Assembly: GCA_002404155.1 (NCBI GenBank)
Contig: DHJC01000038.1
Coordinates: 1-64,000, forward strand
DNA length: 64,000 nt
Reading direction: 5' to 3'
Source: Chloroflexi bacterium UBA4730
GTDB lineage: Bacteria; Chloroflexota; Limnocylindria; P2-11E
How positions within the stretch are numbered: the first letter of the stretch is position 1; every line of letters begins with the position of its first letter. Of the stretch, positions 23,345-32,262 are shown in pieces. The notes beneath the pieces are model-generated. The model had not been told where the DNA came from and searched no databases. It worked only from the letters and a program-made list of their open reading frames with translations. Position numbers and translations under genes: made by a program.

Positions 23345-24541
23345 ATGGACGTCCTCGCGTACGCGGGCGACTGGCTCCACCTCATCGTCCGCTGGCTCCA
23401 CATCACCGCGGCCATTGCGTGGGTCGGCGCGTCCTTCTACTTCATCGCGCTTGATCAATCGCTCCGTCCGCCGACGCGCGAGGCCGCCGAAGGCGACGGC
23501 GTGGGCGGCGAAGCGTGGGAGATCCATGGCGGCGGGTTCTATCGGGTCGAGAAGTACGGCATCGCGCCCCGGACGCTGCCAGCGCCGCTCGCGTGGTTCA
23601 AGTGGGAGGCCTACACGACGTGGCTGACCGGCTTCGCGCTGATGGTCCTCCTCTATTACGTCGATCCGACCCAGTACCTCATGGACCCGAACCGGCCGCG
23701 GTTCCAGGGCTGGGAGCTCGTGATCGCGAGCGTCGCGATCCTGTTCTTCGGCTGGCTCGCGTACGACCTGCTCTCGCGCTCGCTCGCGATGAACGAGCGC
23801 GCGCTCACCGTCGCGATCGTGCTCCTCGTCGCCGTCGTCGCGGCGCTCTGCGGCTATCTCTTCAGCCCGCGCGGCGCCTTCATCCAGGTCGGCGCGGCGC
23901 TCGGGACCTGGATGGCGGCGAATGTGTTCTTCGTCATCATCCCCGGGCAGCGCGCACTCGTGGCCGCGACCGCCGCCGGTCGCGAACCCGATGCCGGACC
24001 GGGCATTCGCGGCAAGCAGCGGTCCGTCCATAACAACTACCTGACCCTGCCGGTCCTGTTCGCCATGATCAGCCAGCACTTCCCGTTCACGTATGGCCGC
24101 GACAATTCGTGGCTCGTGTTGCTCGCGTTCATGGCGCTCGGGGCGCTCGTGCGCCACATCTTCAATCTGCGGCACCAGGGCCGCAACATCCGCTGGGCCG
24201 TGGCGGTCGTCGTTGTGGCCGGCGTCGTCCTGCTCATCGCGCTCGCGCCGCCGGCGCAGGGCGCGGCCGGTCTCACCGCCGCCGACTTCCCCGCGGTGCG
24301 GCAGGTCTTCGAGGCGCGCTGCGTCACCTGTCACTCGGCGCACCCGACCCGCGAGGGCATCACCGCCGCGCCGAAGGGCGTGATGTTCGACACCCAGGAG
24401 GAGATCGTCGCGAACGCGCGCCGCGCCTATGAGCAGGCGGTGATCCTCAAGGCGATGCCGCTCGGCAACGTCACCGGCATCACCGACGCGGAGCGCGACC
24501 TCATCGGCCGCTGGGTCCGGAGCGGCGCGCCGGCGCCCTAG
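23345..24541 (+). CDS. puuD: Membrane urate hydroxylase PuuD with C-terminal cytochrome c domain
   Basis: This 398-residue protein has about eight TM helices at residues 10-305, with conserved His residues (WLHITAAIAWVG, HNNYLTLPVLFAMISQHFP), then a c-type haem domain with CVTCH at about residue 329 and a distal Met in KAMPLGNVTG. This architecture is that of PuuD, which oxidises urate to 5-hydroxyisourate and delivers electrons to the respiratory chain, in place of soluble uricase. The next enzymes of the route, HIU hydrolase and OHCU decarboxylase, lie immediately beside it on the other strand, with stops overlapping by 4 bases. Context makes the assignment strong. Confidence 0.92.
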   Translation: MDVLAYAGDWLHLIVRWLHITAAIAWVGASFYFIALDQSLRPPTREAAEGDGVGGEAWEIHGGGFYRVEKYGIAPRTLPAPLAWFKWEAYTTWLTGFALMVLLYYVDPTQYLMDPNRPRFQGWELVIASVAILFFGWLAYDLLSRSLAMNERALTVAIVLLVAVVAALCGYLFSPRGAFIQVGAALGTWMAANVFFVIIPGQRALVAATAAGREPDAGPGIRGKQRSVHNNYLTLPVLFAMISQHFPFTYGRDNSWLVLLAFMALGALVRHIFNLRHQGRNIRWAVAVVVVAGVVLLIALAPPAQGAAGLTAADFPAVRQVFEARCVTCHSAHPTREGITAAPKGVMFDTQEEIVANARRAYEQAVILKAMPLGNVTGITDAERDLIGRWVRSGAPAP

Positions 24542-24969
24542 CCCCGCTCCAACCGGTCGCGCGCGATCGCGAGGAACTCATCGAGACCTGTCGCGAGCTC
24601 CGGCGCGCGCGTCCGCCCGAGGCGCGCCTCGAGGACCGGCACGATCTCGGCGCGCGAGCGCCCGCGCACGAACACGACGAACCGGAAGCCGAACGCGTGC
24701 TCGTACTCCGCGTTGAGCCGCTCGAGCGCCTCGAGGGTGGCGCGATCGGTCGTGCCGGCGCTCTGCTCCGCCGCGGACCGCGAGGAGAGGCCGGCGGTCG
24801 CGCCGATGCGCGGGTGCGCGTCCAGGACCGCGATCCGCTCCGCCTCGCTCATGCTCGCCAGCGCGGCGCGGGCGCGAGCGATGATCGCATCGGCGTCGCC
24901 GTCCTCACCGACGCGCTCGGCGAGCAGCGGCGCGCGCTCGAAGGCCTCAGCTACCCCGATAGATGACAC
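24538..24969 (-). CDS. uraD: 2-oxo-4-hydroxy-4-carboxy-5-ureidoimidazoline (OHCU) decarboxylase
   Basis: This 143-residue protein converts OHCU to S-allantoin. The catalytic His is in DAHPRIGATA (about 54), followed by SAAEQSAG and YEHAFGFRFVVFVRGRS, the family active-site signature. It is a little shorter than most homologues at the N-terminus (the usual FVxxxGxxxExSPW is reduced to VAEAFERAPLLAERV). GTG 24969 overlaps the end of the HIU hydrolase gene by 23 bases, so the two are likely co-transcribed. Confidence 0.93.
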   Translation of the reverse strand: MSSIGVAEAFERAPLLAERVGEDGDADAIIARARAALASMSEAERIAVLDAHPRIGATAGLSSRSAAEQSAGTTDRATLEALERLNAEYEHAFGFRFVVFVRGRSRAEIVPVLEARLGRTRAPELATGLDEFLAIARDRLERG

Positions 24970-25240
24970 AGCCGAACGGCGTGACGAGGAGTGGCACGTG
25001 ATAATGGCCGTCCTCGAGCCGCACCTGCAACGCGACCTCTTCGAAGAACGGTCCCTTCACGGCGAAGAGCAGGCGATACGAGCCGGCCGCGAGCTCACGG
25101 CCGAGCTCGTTGATGCGTCCATCGGCGTCGGTGTCACCACGCGCGACGAGCTCGGTCCCGCGGTACAGCGACACGCGCACCCCGGAAACCGGCCGGCCGA
25201 TCGCGGTGTCGAGGACGTGCGTCGAGAGCGATGTCGCCAT
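24947..25240 (-). CDS. uraH: 5-hydroxyisourate hydrolase (transthyretin-like)
   Basis: This 97-residue protein hydrolyses 5-hydroxyisourate to OHCU. LSTHVLDTAIGRPVSGVRV holds the catalytic His near the N-terminus, and the protein ends in the family hallmark YRGS. It is compact compared with the usual 110-120 residues, and has no periplasmic signal. The start ATG 25240 is set by a TAGCAT -10 element 8 bases upstream that includes the stop codon of the VOC gene. Confidence 0.95.
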   Translation of the reverse strand: MATSLSTHVLDTAIGRPVSGVRVSLYRGTELVARGDTDADGRINELGRELAAGSYRLLFAVKGPFFEEVALQVRLEDGHYHVPLLVTPFGCVIYRGS

Positions 25241-25248
25241 GGCCGCGG

Positions 25249-25254
25249 ATGCTA
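25249..25254 (-). promoter_or_regulatory. -10 TAGCAT of uraH, containing the TAG stop of the preceding gene
   Basis: On the minus strand TAGCAT lies 8 bases before ATG 25240. Its first three bases are the TAG stop of the VOC gene (25252-25254). Confidence 0.55.
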
Positions 25255-25647
25255 CCGCTCGGCGAGCACCTCGACCTTGATGCGATCGGGGTCCTCGAAG
25301 AAGAACCGATGCTGCGTTTTCGTCTCTTCGATCTCGCCGCCGTAGAGCATGCGTGCGCCCCGCGCGGTCACGAGGGTCCGCACCTCGACGAGGGTGTCGC
25401 GTCCGGCGACGCTGAAGGCGAGGTGATTCAGTCCGACCCGCTTTCGGTGGTACCCCTGCGCCGCGAACTCGGGTCCCACCTGAACGAAGAAGAGCTCCGC
25501 CTTGCCGTCGGTCCAGCTCTTGACCGTCTCCCGGTCCGCCTGCTTGCGCCAGCCGAGCGACTCGAGCAACGCCCCCCAGAACTCCACGGTCCTCGCGATG
25601 TCGGCGACGTAGATGTCCATGTGGTGAAAGTGACCGTTCAACGCCAT
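25252..25647 (-). CDS. VOC-superfamily (glyoxalase/dioxygenase-like) protein
   Basis: This 131-residue protein starts at ATG 25647, preceded by GGAGG at 8-base spacing. GHFHHMDIYVADIARTVEFW, GLNHLAFSV and FFFEDPDRIKVEVLAE show the paired beta-alpha-beta-beta-beta modules of VOC proteins, with metal-ligand His (HHMD), His (NHLAF) and Glu (KVEVL). Members include glyoxalases, dioxygenases and resistance proteins, and the substrate is not apparent. The gene overlaps the cyclase gene end by about 10 bases, so it is its downstream partner. Confidence 0.8.
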   Translation of the reverse strand: MALNGHFHHMDIYVADIARTVEFWGALLESLGWRKQADRETVKSWTDGKAELFFVQVGPEFAAQGYHRKRVGLNHLAFSVAGRDTLVEVRTLVTARGARMLYGGEIEETKTQHRFFFEDPDRIKVEVLAER

Positions 25648-28600
25648 TGCGCTTCCTCCAGCCAACGTAGGCGCCAGCTCGCGCTTCTCGCGCGATAGAA
25701 GTCACGCGCGCCGTCGAGCCCGCTCGGATCGCCCACGCGCGCGCGTTGCCACGCGAGATCGGCCGCGAGGTGGTCCCAGCCGAGGGTCGCGTATGTCGCG
25801 GCCGTGCGACGCAGCAGCTCGCGGGCCGCGTCCGCGCGTCCCTCCAAGGCGTGCTCGACAGCGCGCAGGTGGTCGATGCCCGCCGCGAACATCGCGCCGT
25901 CGGCGCGCACCGCGTCGTCGGTCGCGAGCCACGGTGCGAGGACGGACCGATCGGCGGCGAGCAGGGCGGCTGGGCCGACCACGCGGACCGAGAGTAGGAA
26001 CAACGGCAGCTCGAGCGCCTGTGGCGTGCGCGCCTCGGCGAGCGTGCGGAAGGACACTGCGACGGCCGACGCGCGACCTTCGGCAAGCTCGAGATTCGCC
26101 AGATGAGCGGCGGAGGCGACCCGCGCATGCCAGGTCCCGCTGGATGCCTGATGGTCGGTCGCCATCCGGAGGGTCGACGCGGCCGCGCCGGGTCCTTCGC
26201 GCTCGAGGCGCACCGCGGCGGCGAGCGGACCGGTGTCCGGGAAGATCTCCCAGATGTCGTCGCCACCGAATCGGCGTTGCAGCTCGGACCAGAGCCAGAC
26301 GACATCGTCCCAGTCGCCGGCGAGCCACAGCATCCACGGCGGACCCGAACGGAAGGTCAGCATCCGTGGCCGGTCGCCGATCCCGTGCGCCATGGCGTAC
26401 GCCCGCGCACGAGCGAGCAGCGCCTGCCGCTCGTTCGCATCCGCCTCGCGGGAACGGCCGTCGATGTAGCGACGGTACGCGGTGACCACCAGCTCGTCGC
26501 GCTCCAAGGCCTGGTCGAGGCGCTTCGCGAGGCCGCGCTCGTGCAGGACGTGCCAGCCGATCGGGTGCGCGATCGGAAGGTCCGTCTCTTCGACCGCGTC
26601 GACTCGAGCGCTCGATCCGCTCTTGGCTGCCAGCTCGCGAGCCCGCGAGATCCATTGCGAGGCATCGGCATCGTCCGTCGCTTCGAACGCGCGGTCCGCA
26701 AGCGTGGTCGCGATCGCCGACAGCTCGCCCGGCGACGCGTGGGCTTCGCTCGCGCGCCATGCGTCCTGCCACGCCGTCCGCTCCAGCGGGCCGAACGGGA
26801 GCGAACGCGCGAGCGCGCTCTGGCCGCGCGCCACGTCCTGCGGCGTCCCGATCGTGCGGTACAACGCCACGGCTTCGGTCAGCGTGGCGACCGCCTTCGA
26901 GACCAGCAGCTGGTGCCGGTAGGCGTTGCCGAGCCCCTCGAGCCCACGAGCGCGCTCCAAGCTTCCCGGTCCGCTCGCGTCGATCGCACGCTCGAAATGG
27001 GCGGCCGCTTCGCCGGCGGCCAGGAGCCGCAGCGCCTCGCGGCCTGCTGCGAGGGCGTAGGGGACCGCGCGCTCTGCGAGGCCGGCATCGGCCAGCTGTC
27101 GTTCGATGTCTGCGGCCGAGGACGCATCATCGCCGTGCAGCGCGATCAACGCTTCCGCGACTTCCTCGTGGAGGAGCCGGCGTTCCCGCTTCATCAGATC
27201 CCGATAGACCGCCTCGCGCGTCAACGCGTGACCGAACATGAGCCCGTCCGTCGACTCCACCAGGAGCGACGCCTCGATGGCGGCGCGAGCCGGCCGGAGG
27301 AGCTCGCGCTCTGGCTTGCCGAGCACGCGCTGGAGGAGCTCGAACGCGACGTGCTGGCCGCAGATCGCGGCGTACGTCACGAGCCGCCTGGCGTCCTCAT
27401 CGAGCGCGCCGACCCGACGGACGATGGCTTCGGCGATGGTCAGCGGGAGCGCGCCGGCCGGATCCCCGGCCGAGCGCGCGAGCTCCTCCAGGAACAGCGG
27501 GTTGCCTTCGGCGAGCGCGACGATCCGGTCACGTTCGTCGCCGCGGATCGCGTCAAGACCCGGCGCGTGATCGAGCAGCCGCGTGGCCTCGGCCGTGCCG
27601 AGGGGCTGAAGATGGATCTCGATGACGTCCGAGCGGCGCGCGAGCTCCGCGAGGATGGGCCGGAGTGGGTGCCCGCGCGGGAGCTCGTCGTCCCGGTAGG
27701 TCCCGACGAGCAGGAACGGAGCCGCGTCCGCCAGGCCGCTCAGGAATCGAAACAAGGCGAGACTGCCGTCCTCGGCCCAGTGCAGGTCTTCGATCGCGAC
27801 CGTGATCGGACCGGTACGCGCGAGGTCGCGGAGCATCCGGAGCATCGCTCCGAAGAGCGCGTCTCGATCGGGATGCCGCGGTCGCTCGCTCGTTCCGAGC
27901 TCAGGTAGGAACACGAGAAGGTCTGGTGCCACGCGCCGAAGGCGTGCCTCCTCGCCCGGCGCACGTGTGAGCTGGCGCAGCATCGCCGCGAATGGCTCGT
28001 ACGGCGGTCGCGCGTCCGTCGCGCCGCAGCCTCCGACGAGCGTCGCGACGCCGCTCGTTGCGGTCCACTCGCGCAGGAGCCGGCTCTTGCCCAGCCCAGC
28101 CGCGCCGCCGACGAACACCGTGCCGCCACGACCGTTGAGCAGCGATGCCGCGGCGCGCGCGAGCGTGTCGACCTCGGAGTCGCGACCGACGAAGGTCGCA
28201 GTCCGGGTCCCGATCGCGGGAGGTGGAGGCGCCGGAGCCGGCGGCGACGGCAGGGACCAATCGACAGCGAAGACGTGGATCGGCTCGGCGATGCCTTTGA
28301 GCGGGATCGGGCCGCGGTCCTCGAACCTGAACGGCGTATTTGTGCGGACGAGCCCGCGCACCGTGTCGGTGACGAGGAGCTCGCCGTCGCCGGCGAGGGA
28401 TCCGATGCGTGCGGCGACGTTCACAGCCGATCCGACGAACTGCCCGTCGAGCGGCACCGTCTCACCGACGTGGATGCCGACGCCGAACTTGAGGCGCTTG
28501 CCCGCGCTCTCGCGCGCGGCGCGGAAGACGTCCGCGCCGAAGGCGATCGCCTTGGACGGCGAGGGGAAGACGATGTAGAAGGAGTCGCCCTCGGTCTTGA

Positions 28601-28766
28601 GCTCGGCGCCGTCATGCGCGGGAAGGCGGGCGCGGATCAGCGCCCGGTACGCCCGGATGAGCTCGGCGGCGGCTCGGTCGCCTTCGCGTTCGACGAAAGC
28701 GGTGTAGTCGCGCAGATCGGCGAACAAGAAGGCACGAAGTGCCGTATCGCCCGTCACGTTCGCCAT
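25638..28766 (-). CDS. Class III nucleotide cyclase fused to AAA/LuxR-type ATPase and TPR domain
   Basis: This 1042-residue protein starts at ATG 28766. Residues 1-175 form a class III cyclase domain: ALRAFLFADLRDYTAF with the first metal Asp, LKTEGDSFYIVF with the second metal Asp and the Lys associated with adenine, and SAVNVAARIGSLAGDGEL with the catalytic Asn-Arg pair. These residues suggest an active adenylate cyclase. A Pro-rich linker precedes a STAND-type ATPase with Walker A GGAAGLGKSR (about 230) and Walker B VAIEDLHWAEDG (about 330). The remaining about 600 residues are TPR-like helices. Such proteins couple cAMP production to a sensed signal. Two separate cyclic-nucleotide-binding proteins occur at 60-61 kb. 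Confidence 0.85.
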   Translation of the reverse strand: MANVTGDTALRAFLFADLRDYTAFVEREGDRAAAELIRAYRALIRARLPAHDGAELKTEGDSFYIVFPSPSKAIAFGADVFRAARESAGKRLKFGVGIHVGETVPLDGQFVGSAVNVAARIGSLAGDGELLVTDTVRGLVRTNTPFRFEDRGPIPLKGIAEPIHVFAVDWSLPSPPAPAPPPPAIGTRTATFVGRDSEVDTLARAAASLLNGRGGTVFVGGAAGLGKSRLLREWTATSGVATLVGGCGATDARPPYEPFAAMLRQLTRAPGEEARLRRVAPDLLVFLPELGTSERPRHPDRDALFGAMLRMLRDLARTGPITVAIEDLHWAEDGSLALFRFLSGLADAAPFLLVGTYRDDELPRGHPLRPILAELARRSDVIEIHLQPLGTAEATRLLDHAPGLDAIRGDERDRIVALAEGNPLFLEELARSAGDPAGALPLTIAEAIVRRVGALDEDARRLVTYAAICGQHVAFELLQRVLGKPERELLRPARAAIEASLLVESTDGLMFGHALTREAVYRDLMKRERRLLHEEVAEALIALHGDDASSAADIERQLADAGLAERAVPYALAAGREALRLLAAGEAAAHFERAIDASGPGSLERARGLEGLGNAYRHQLLVSKAVATLTEAVALYRTIGTPQDVARGQSALARSLPFGPLERTAWQDAWRASEAHASPGELSAIATTLADRAFEATDDADASQWISRARELAAKSGSSARVDAVEETDLPIAHPIGWHVLHERGLAKRLDQALERDELVVTAYRRYIDGRSREADANERQALLARARAYAMAHGIGDRPRMLTFRSGPPWMLWLAGDWDDVVWLWSELQRRFGGDDIWEIFPDTGPLAAAVRLEREGPGAAASTLRMATDHQASSGTWHARVASAAHLANLELAEGRASAVAVSFRTLAEARTPQALELPLFLLSVRVVGPAALLAADRSVLAPWLATDDAVRADGAMFAAGIDHLRAVEHALEGRADAARELLRRTAATYATLGWDHLAADLAWQRARVGDPSGLDGARDFYRARSASWRLRWLEEAQWR

Positions 28767-28779
28767 CCTATGGGCCGCG

Positions 28780-28786
28780 TATCCTA
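28780..28786. promoter_or_regulatory. Overlapping divergent -10 elements (TATCCT / TAGGAT)
   Basis: On the plus strand TATCCT (28780-28785) lies 9 bases before ATG 28795. On the minus strand TAGGAT (28786-28781) lies 14 bases before the cyclase ATG 28766. The two genes seem to share a single bidirectional promoter. Confidence 0.45.
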
Positions 28787-28794
28787 CGGCCCTC

Positions 28795-29220
28795 ATGCGA
28801 ATGCTGAAGATAACGGCGGGTCCGTTCACGTTCCGCGCGCGGCTCGAGGAGGAGCAGGCGCCGAAGACCGTTGCCGCGATCCGCGCGATGCTCCCGTTCA
28901 AGAGCAAGCTCCTGCATTGCCGCTGGAGCGGCGAGTCCACCTGGGTCCCGATGGGCGACACGAAGATCGGCGATTCAGGCGCTCTGGGGTACGAGAACCA
29001 CACCAGCCACCCCGCGCCAGGTCAGATGCTCATCTACTCGGGCGGCATCTCCGAAACCGAGATCCTCTTCCCGTACGGATCGACGGACTTCTCGAGCAAG
29101 GTCGGGCAGCTCGCCGGCAATCACTTCGCCACGGTGATCGAAGGCAATGACAAGCTCGCCGAGGTGGGACGGCTCACGCTCTGGGAAGGCGCGCAAGACT
29201 TCACCATCGAGCTCGCGTAG
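28795..29220 (+). CDS. DUF3830 cyclophilin-like protein
   Basis: This 141-residue protein has the family features KITAGPFTFRARLEEEQAPKT, HCRWSGESTWVPMGD, PGQMLIYSGGISETEILFPYG and GNHFATVIEG. DUF3830 has a cyclophilin-like fold, and these genes often sit next to cyclic-amide hydrolases such as allantoinase or hydantoinase, as here. The function is unproven and a role in purine-ring or cyclic-amide metabolism is inferred from context. ATG 28795 is supported by the -10 element. Confidence 0.8.
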   Translation: MRMLKITAGPFTFRARLEEEQAPKTVAAIRAMLPFKSKLLHCRWSGESTWVPMGDTKIGDSGALGYENHTSHPAPGQMLIYSGGISETEILFPYGSTDFSSKVGQLAGNHFATVIEGNDKLAEVGRLTLWEGAQDFTIELA

Positions 29221-29224
29221 CCGC

Positions 29225-30601
29225 GTGGATCTCGCGATCCGCGGCGCGATCGTGATCTCCGATGGCGCGTACGCCCGGGACATCCTCATCCGCGACGGCC
29301 GCGTGAGCGCGCTGGTGGAGCCCGGCGCGTCGTCCGCGGACGAGGAGATCGACGCGCGCGGCCTCGTGGCTCTGCCCGGCGTCGTCGACGCGCACGTGCA
29401 CTTCAACGATCCGGGCCGCGCGGAGTGGGAGGGCTGGGCCAGTGGCAGCCGGGCCGCCGCGGCCGGTGGCGTGACCACCGTCATCGACATGCCCCTGAAC
29501 TCGTTGCCCCCGGTGCTCGATGGCGCCGCGTTCGATCTGAAGCGGGCCGCCGGCGAGCGCGGCTCGGTGGTGGATTTCGCGCTCTGGGGCGGGCTCGTCG
29601 GCACTGACCCCGTGCCGCTCGGCGAGCTCGCCGCGCGCGGCGTGGTCGGGGTCAAGGCCTTCCTGTGCGACAGCGGGGTCCCCGAGTTCGCCGCGCTGGC
29701 GGACACCGAGCTCGTCCCGGCCATGCGTGCCGCGGCGTCGGCAGGGCTGCTCGTCGCGGTGCACGCCGAGGATGACGGCATCGTGCGCGACGCCACCGAT
29801 CGGGTGCGTGCGAGTGGCCGGCGCGATCCCGGCGCGTGGCTCGCGTCGCGGCCGGCGGTCGCCGAAGCCCGGGCCGTCGGCCGTGCCTGTGCGGCGGCGG
29901 GCGAGAGCGGCGTTCGCCTCCACCTCGTGCATCTGTCCGCCGCGGAAGCGCTCGGCGCGATCGGCGTCGCACGGGGCGCCGGGACCGACGTGAGCGTCGA
30001 GACGTGCCCCCACTACCTCGTGTTCGACGACGCGGACGTGCTCGTGCAGGGCCCGCTCCTCAAATGCGCACCGCCGATCCGCGATCGCGCGAACCGCGAC
30101 GCGCTGTGGGACGCGCTGTCCGGCGGCCGCATCGATCTCGTCGCATCCGACCACTCGCCATGCCCCGCGGCGGACAAGACGCGGGGCGGCGACGACATCT
30201 TTGCCGCGTGGGGTGGCGTGTCGGGCGTCCAATCCCTGCTCCCCGCGGTGTTCACCGAGGCGCTTCGTCGTGCTGGCGGCGCGCTCGACGCGCGCAAGGT
30301 CGCGGGCTTCGTCTCCTGGCGGCTGTCGGCGAAACCCGCCGAGCGGTTCGGCTTGAGCCCTCGGAAGGGGCGCATCCAGGTCGGCGCCGATGCGGACATC
30401 GTGTTGTTCGATCCCGATCGCGACTGGACCCTCGAGCCCGGCGCGGTCCAAACGCGCAGCGGCCTCACGCCGTACACCGGTCGGCGGTTCACCGGTGCCG
30501 TCGTGCGGACCCTCGTTCGCGGGGCCACGGTGTTCCGCGAGGGCGACTTCCCCGCGGCATCGGCCCATGGCCGGTTCGTCGCCGCGGAGCGAGCGGCATG
30601 A
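29225..30601 (+). CDS. allB: Allantoinase
   Basis: This 458-residue amidohydrolase opens allantoin to allantoate. DAHVHFNDPGRAEWEG (metal His pair), GVVGVKAFLCDSG (carboxylated Lys), VHAEDDGI, LHLVHLSAAEALG and VASDHSPCP (catalytic Asp) all match tetrameric allantoinases. GTG 29225 is 4 bases after the DUF3830 stop, and the end overlaps the next deaminase by ATGA, giving a three-gene unit. It continues the urate pathway of puuD, uraH and uraD on the other side of the cyclase gene. Confidence 0.93.
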   Translation: MDLAIRGAIVISDGAYARDILIRDGRVSALVEPGASSADEEIDARGLVALPGVVDAHVHFNDPGRAEWEGWASGSRAAAAGGVTTVIDMPLNSLPPVLDGAAFDLKRAAGERGSVVDFALWGGLVGTDPVPLGELAARGVVGVKAFLCDSGVPEFAALADTELVPAMRAAASAGLLVAVHAEDDGIVRDATDRVRASGRRDPGAWLASRPAVAEARAVGRACAAAGESGVRLHLVHLSAAEALGAIGVARGAGTDVSVETCPHYLVFDDADVLVQGPLLKCAPPIRDRANRDALWDALSGGRIDLVASDHSPCPAADKTRGGDDIFAAWGGVSGVQSLLPAVFTEALRRAGGALDARKVAGFVSWRLSAKPAERFGLSPRKGRIQVGADADIVLFDPDRDWTLEPGAVQTRSGLTPYTGRRFTGAVVRTLVRGATVFREGDFPAASAHGRFVAAERAA

Positions 30602-31890
30602 GGATCACCGGCGGCACCGTCCTGTCGATGCGGCCTGGCAGCACCCCCGCCATCCGCGACGTGTTCGTCGATGGCGATCGCATCGTGGATCGCCCGGCCG
30701 GTGACGCGATCGACGCGTCCGGCTGCTACGTCATGCCCGGGCTGGTGCAGACGCACATCCATCTGGTGCAGACGATCTTCCGCGGGCTCGCTGAAGAGCT
30801 CTCGCTCCTCGAGTGGCTGCGCGGTCGCATTTGGCCGCTCGAGGCCGCGCACGACGAGCGATCGCTGCGCGCGACCGCACGCCTCGGGCTGCTCGATCTG
30901 CTCACGACCGGCACGACGACGATCCTCGACATGGGCACTACCCATGGCGGAGACGTGATCGCGGAGGAGCTCGTCGCGTCGGGCATCCGGGCACGGTTCG
31001 GGCAGACGATGATGGACGGGGGCGATGGAGTGCCAAAGGAGCTGCAAGAGACCACGAGCGCGTCACTGCACGCGAGCGCGCGACTCGCGATGGCCTGGGA
31101 CGGTGCCGCCGACGGCCGCATCGGGTACGCATACGCGCCGCGGTTCGCGCTCTCCTGCACCCGCGAGCTCCTCGAAGCCGTCGGAGACATCACCAAGCGG
31201 CTCGGCCTCCTCATCCACACCCACTCCAACGAGAACGTCGGCGAGCGCGCGCTCGTCGAGGGCGCGACCGGCCAGGCGCCGACGGCATACCTCGACAGCG
31301 TCGGCCTGGTGAATGAGCGAAGCGTCATCGCGCACGGCGTGAACCTCGACGAACGCGAGATCGCAATCTTGGCCGAGCGTGGCGCAAGCATTACCCACTG
31401 CCCCTCGTCGAACCTGAAGCTCGGCAGCGGGATCGCCGACGTGCGCGCGCTGCGGAACAAAGGCATCACCGTCGGCATCGGCGCAGATGGAGCAGCGTGC
31501 AACAACCGCCTCGACGGCTTCGATGAACTCCGACTCGCCGCGCTGCTCGCCGCGTCCCTGCGCAGGCCGGGCGCCCTCACGGCGTGGGATGTCCTCGCGA
31601 TGGGCACCCGTGCCGGCGCGCGTGCGATGCGGATGGACAATGAGATCGGAACCATCGAGGTGGGGAAGAAGGCCGACCTCATCGTGCTCGATCCCTCGAA
31701 GCTCGCAGGTCCTGGCGGCGATCCCGCGACGCGCATCGTGTACGGCGGCGGGTCGCGTGCGGTGCGAGACGTGATCGTGGACGGCAACGTCGTCGTGCGG
31801 GACTTCATGCCGATGACGCTCGACCCCGCCGAGGTCCGGGCGCGTGCGGCTGAGGCCCTTCCGGCTCTGGCGCAACGCGCCGGGATCTGA
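30598..31890 (+). CDS. AtzA/TrzN-type amidohydrolase, probable purine-ring deaminase
   Basis: This 430-residue protein belongs to COG0402. VQTHIHLVQTIFRGLAEEL holds the first metal-binding His pair, HTHSNENVGERALVEG the next His and Glu, SVIAHGVNLDE another His, and GIGADGAACNN the catalytic Asp. Such enzymes deaminate guanine, 8-oxoguanine, S-adenosylhomocysteine or aminotriazines. Because it is translationally coupled to allantoinase, guanine or 8-oxoguanine deamination would fit best, feeding xanthine or urate into the pathway. Sequence alone does not decide the substrate. Confidence 0.8.
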   Translation: MRITGGTVLSMRPGSTPAIRDVFVDGDRIVDRPAGDAIDASGCYVMPGLVQTHIHLVQTIFRGLAEELSLLEWLRGRIWPLEAAHDERSLRATARLGLLDLLTTGTTTILDMGTTHGGDVIAEELVASGIRARFGQTMMDGGDGVPKELQETTSASLHASARLAMAWDGAADGRIGYAYAPRFALSCTRELLEAVGDITKRLGLLIHTHSNENVGERALVEGATGQAPTAYLDSVGLVNERSVIAHGVNLDEREIAILAERGASITHCPSSNLKLGSGIADVRALRNKGITVGIGADGAACNNRLDGFDELRLAALLAASLRRPGALTAWDVLAMGTRAGARAMRMDNEIGTIEVGKKADLIVLDPSKLAGPGGDPATRIVYGGGSRAVRDVIVDGNVVVRDFMPMTLDPAEVRARAAEALPALAQRAGI

Positions 31891-31907
31891 CCCTGAAGGA
31901 GGCGATC

Positions 31908-32243
31908 GTGGCCGCCACCGACAGCGAGCCGATCGCCGAGGTCATCGCCGGACGCTTGCGCGCCGAAGGCATCGCGGTTCGGGTCCGGTACGACTCCCAG
32001 GCCGGCATCCCCCGGCAGATCGCGCCCGCCGGCCTCGGCTTCGGGCTCGGCGCGTTCCGCATCGCCGTCGCCGCGCGTGACGCCGAGCGAGCGCGTGAGG
32101 TCCTCGCCGACGCCGAACCGCGGGACCGTCGGCGCAGTCCGGTGTTCCGCGCGGTCGCGGTGTTGGTGCTCATCGCATTCGTCTTGGTGTGGATTCCCGG
32201 GATCCTCGACGAGATCCGGGCGCTCCTCGACCTGGCCCGCTAG
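31908..32243 (+). CDS. Small DUF2007-like protein with C-terminal TM helix
   Basis: This 111-residue protein starts at GTG 31908, with a strong GAAGGAGG Shine-Dalgarno. The N-terminal part IAEVIAGRLRAEGIAVRVRY plus AREVLADAEP has the ferredoxin-like pattern of DUF2007 signal-transducing or ubiquitin-binding-like domains. A single TM helix (VFRAVAVLVLIAFVLVWIPG) follows. Function unknown. Confidence 0.65.
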   Translation: MAATDSEPIAEVIAGRLRAEGIAVRVRYDSQAGIPRQIAPAGLGFGLGAFRIAVAARDAERAREVLADAEPRDRRRSPVFRAVAVLVLIAFVLVWIPGILDEIRALLDLAR

Positions 32244-32262
32244 ACGGCTTTCGGTACGCGGA

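Noticed and set aside
26103..27908. 601-codon plus-strand ORF opposite the cyclase/ATPase gene
   Set aside because: Arg-rich shadow frame; the minus-strand protein has clear Walker and cyclase motifs throughout.
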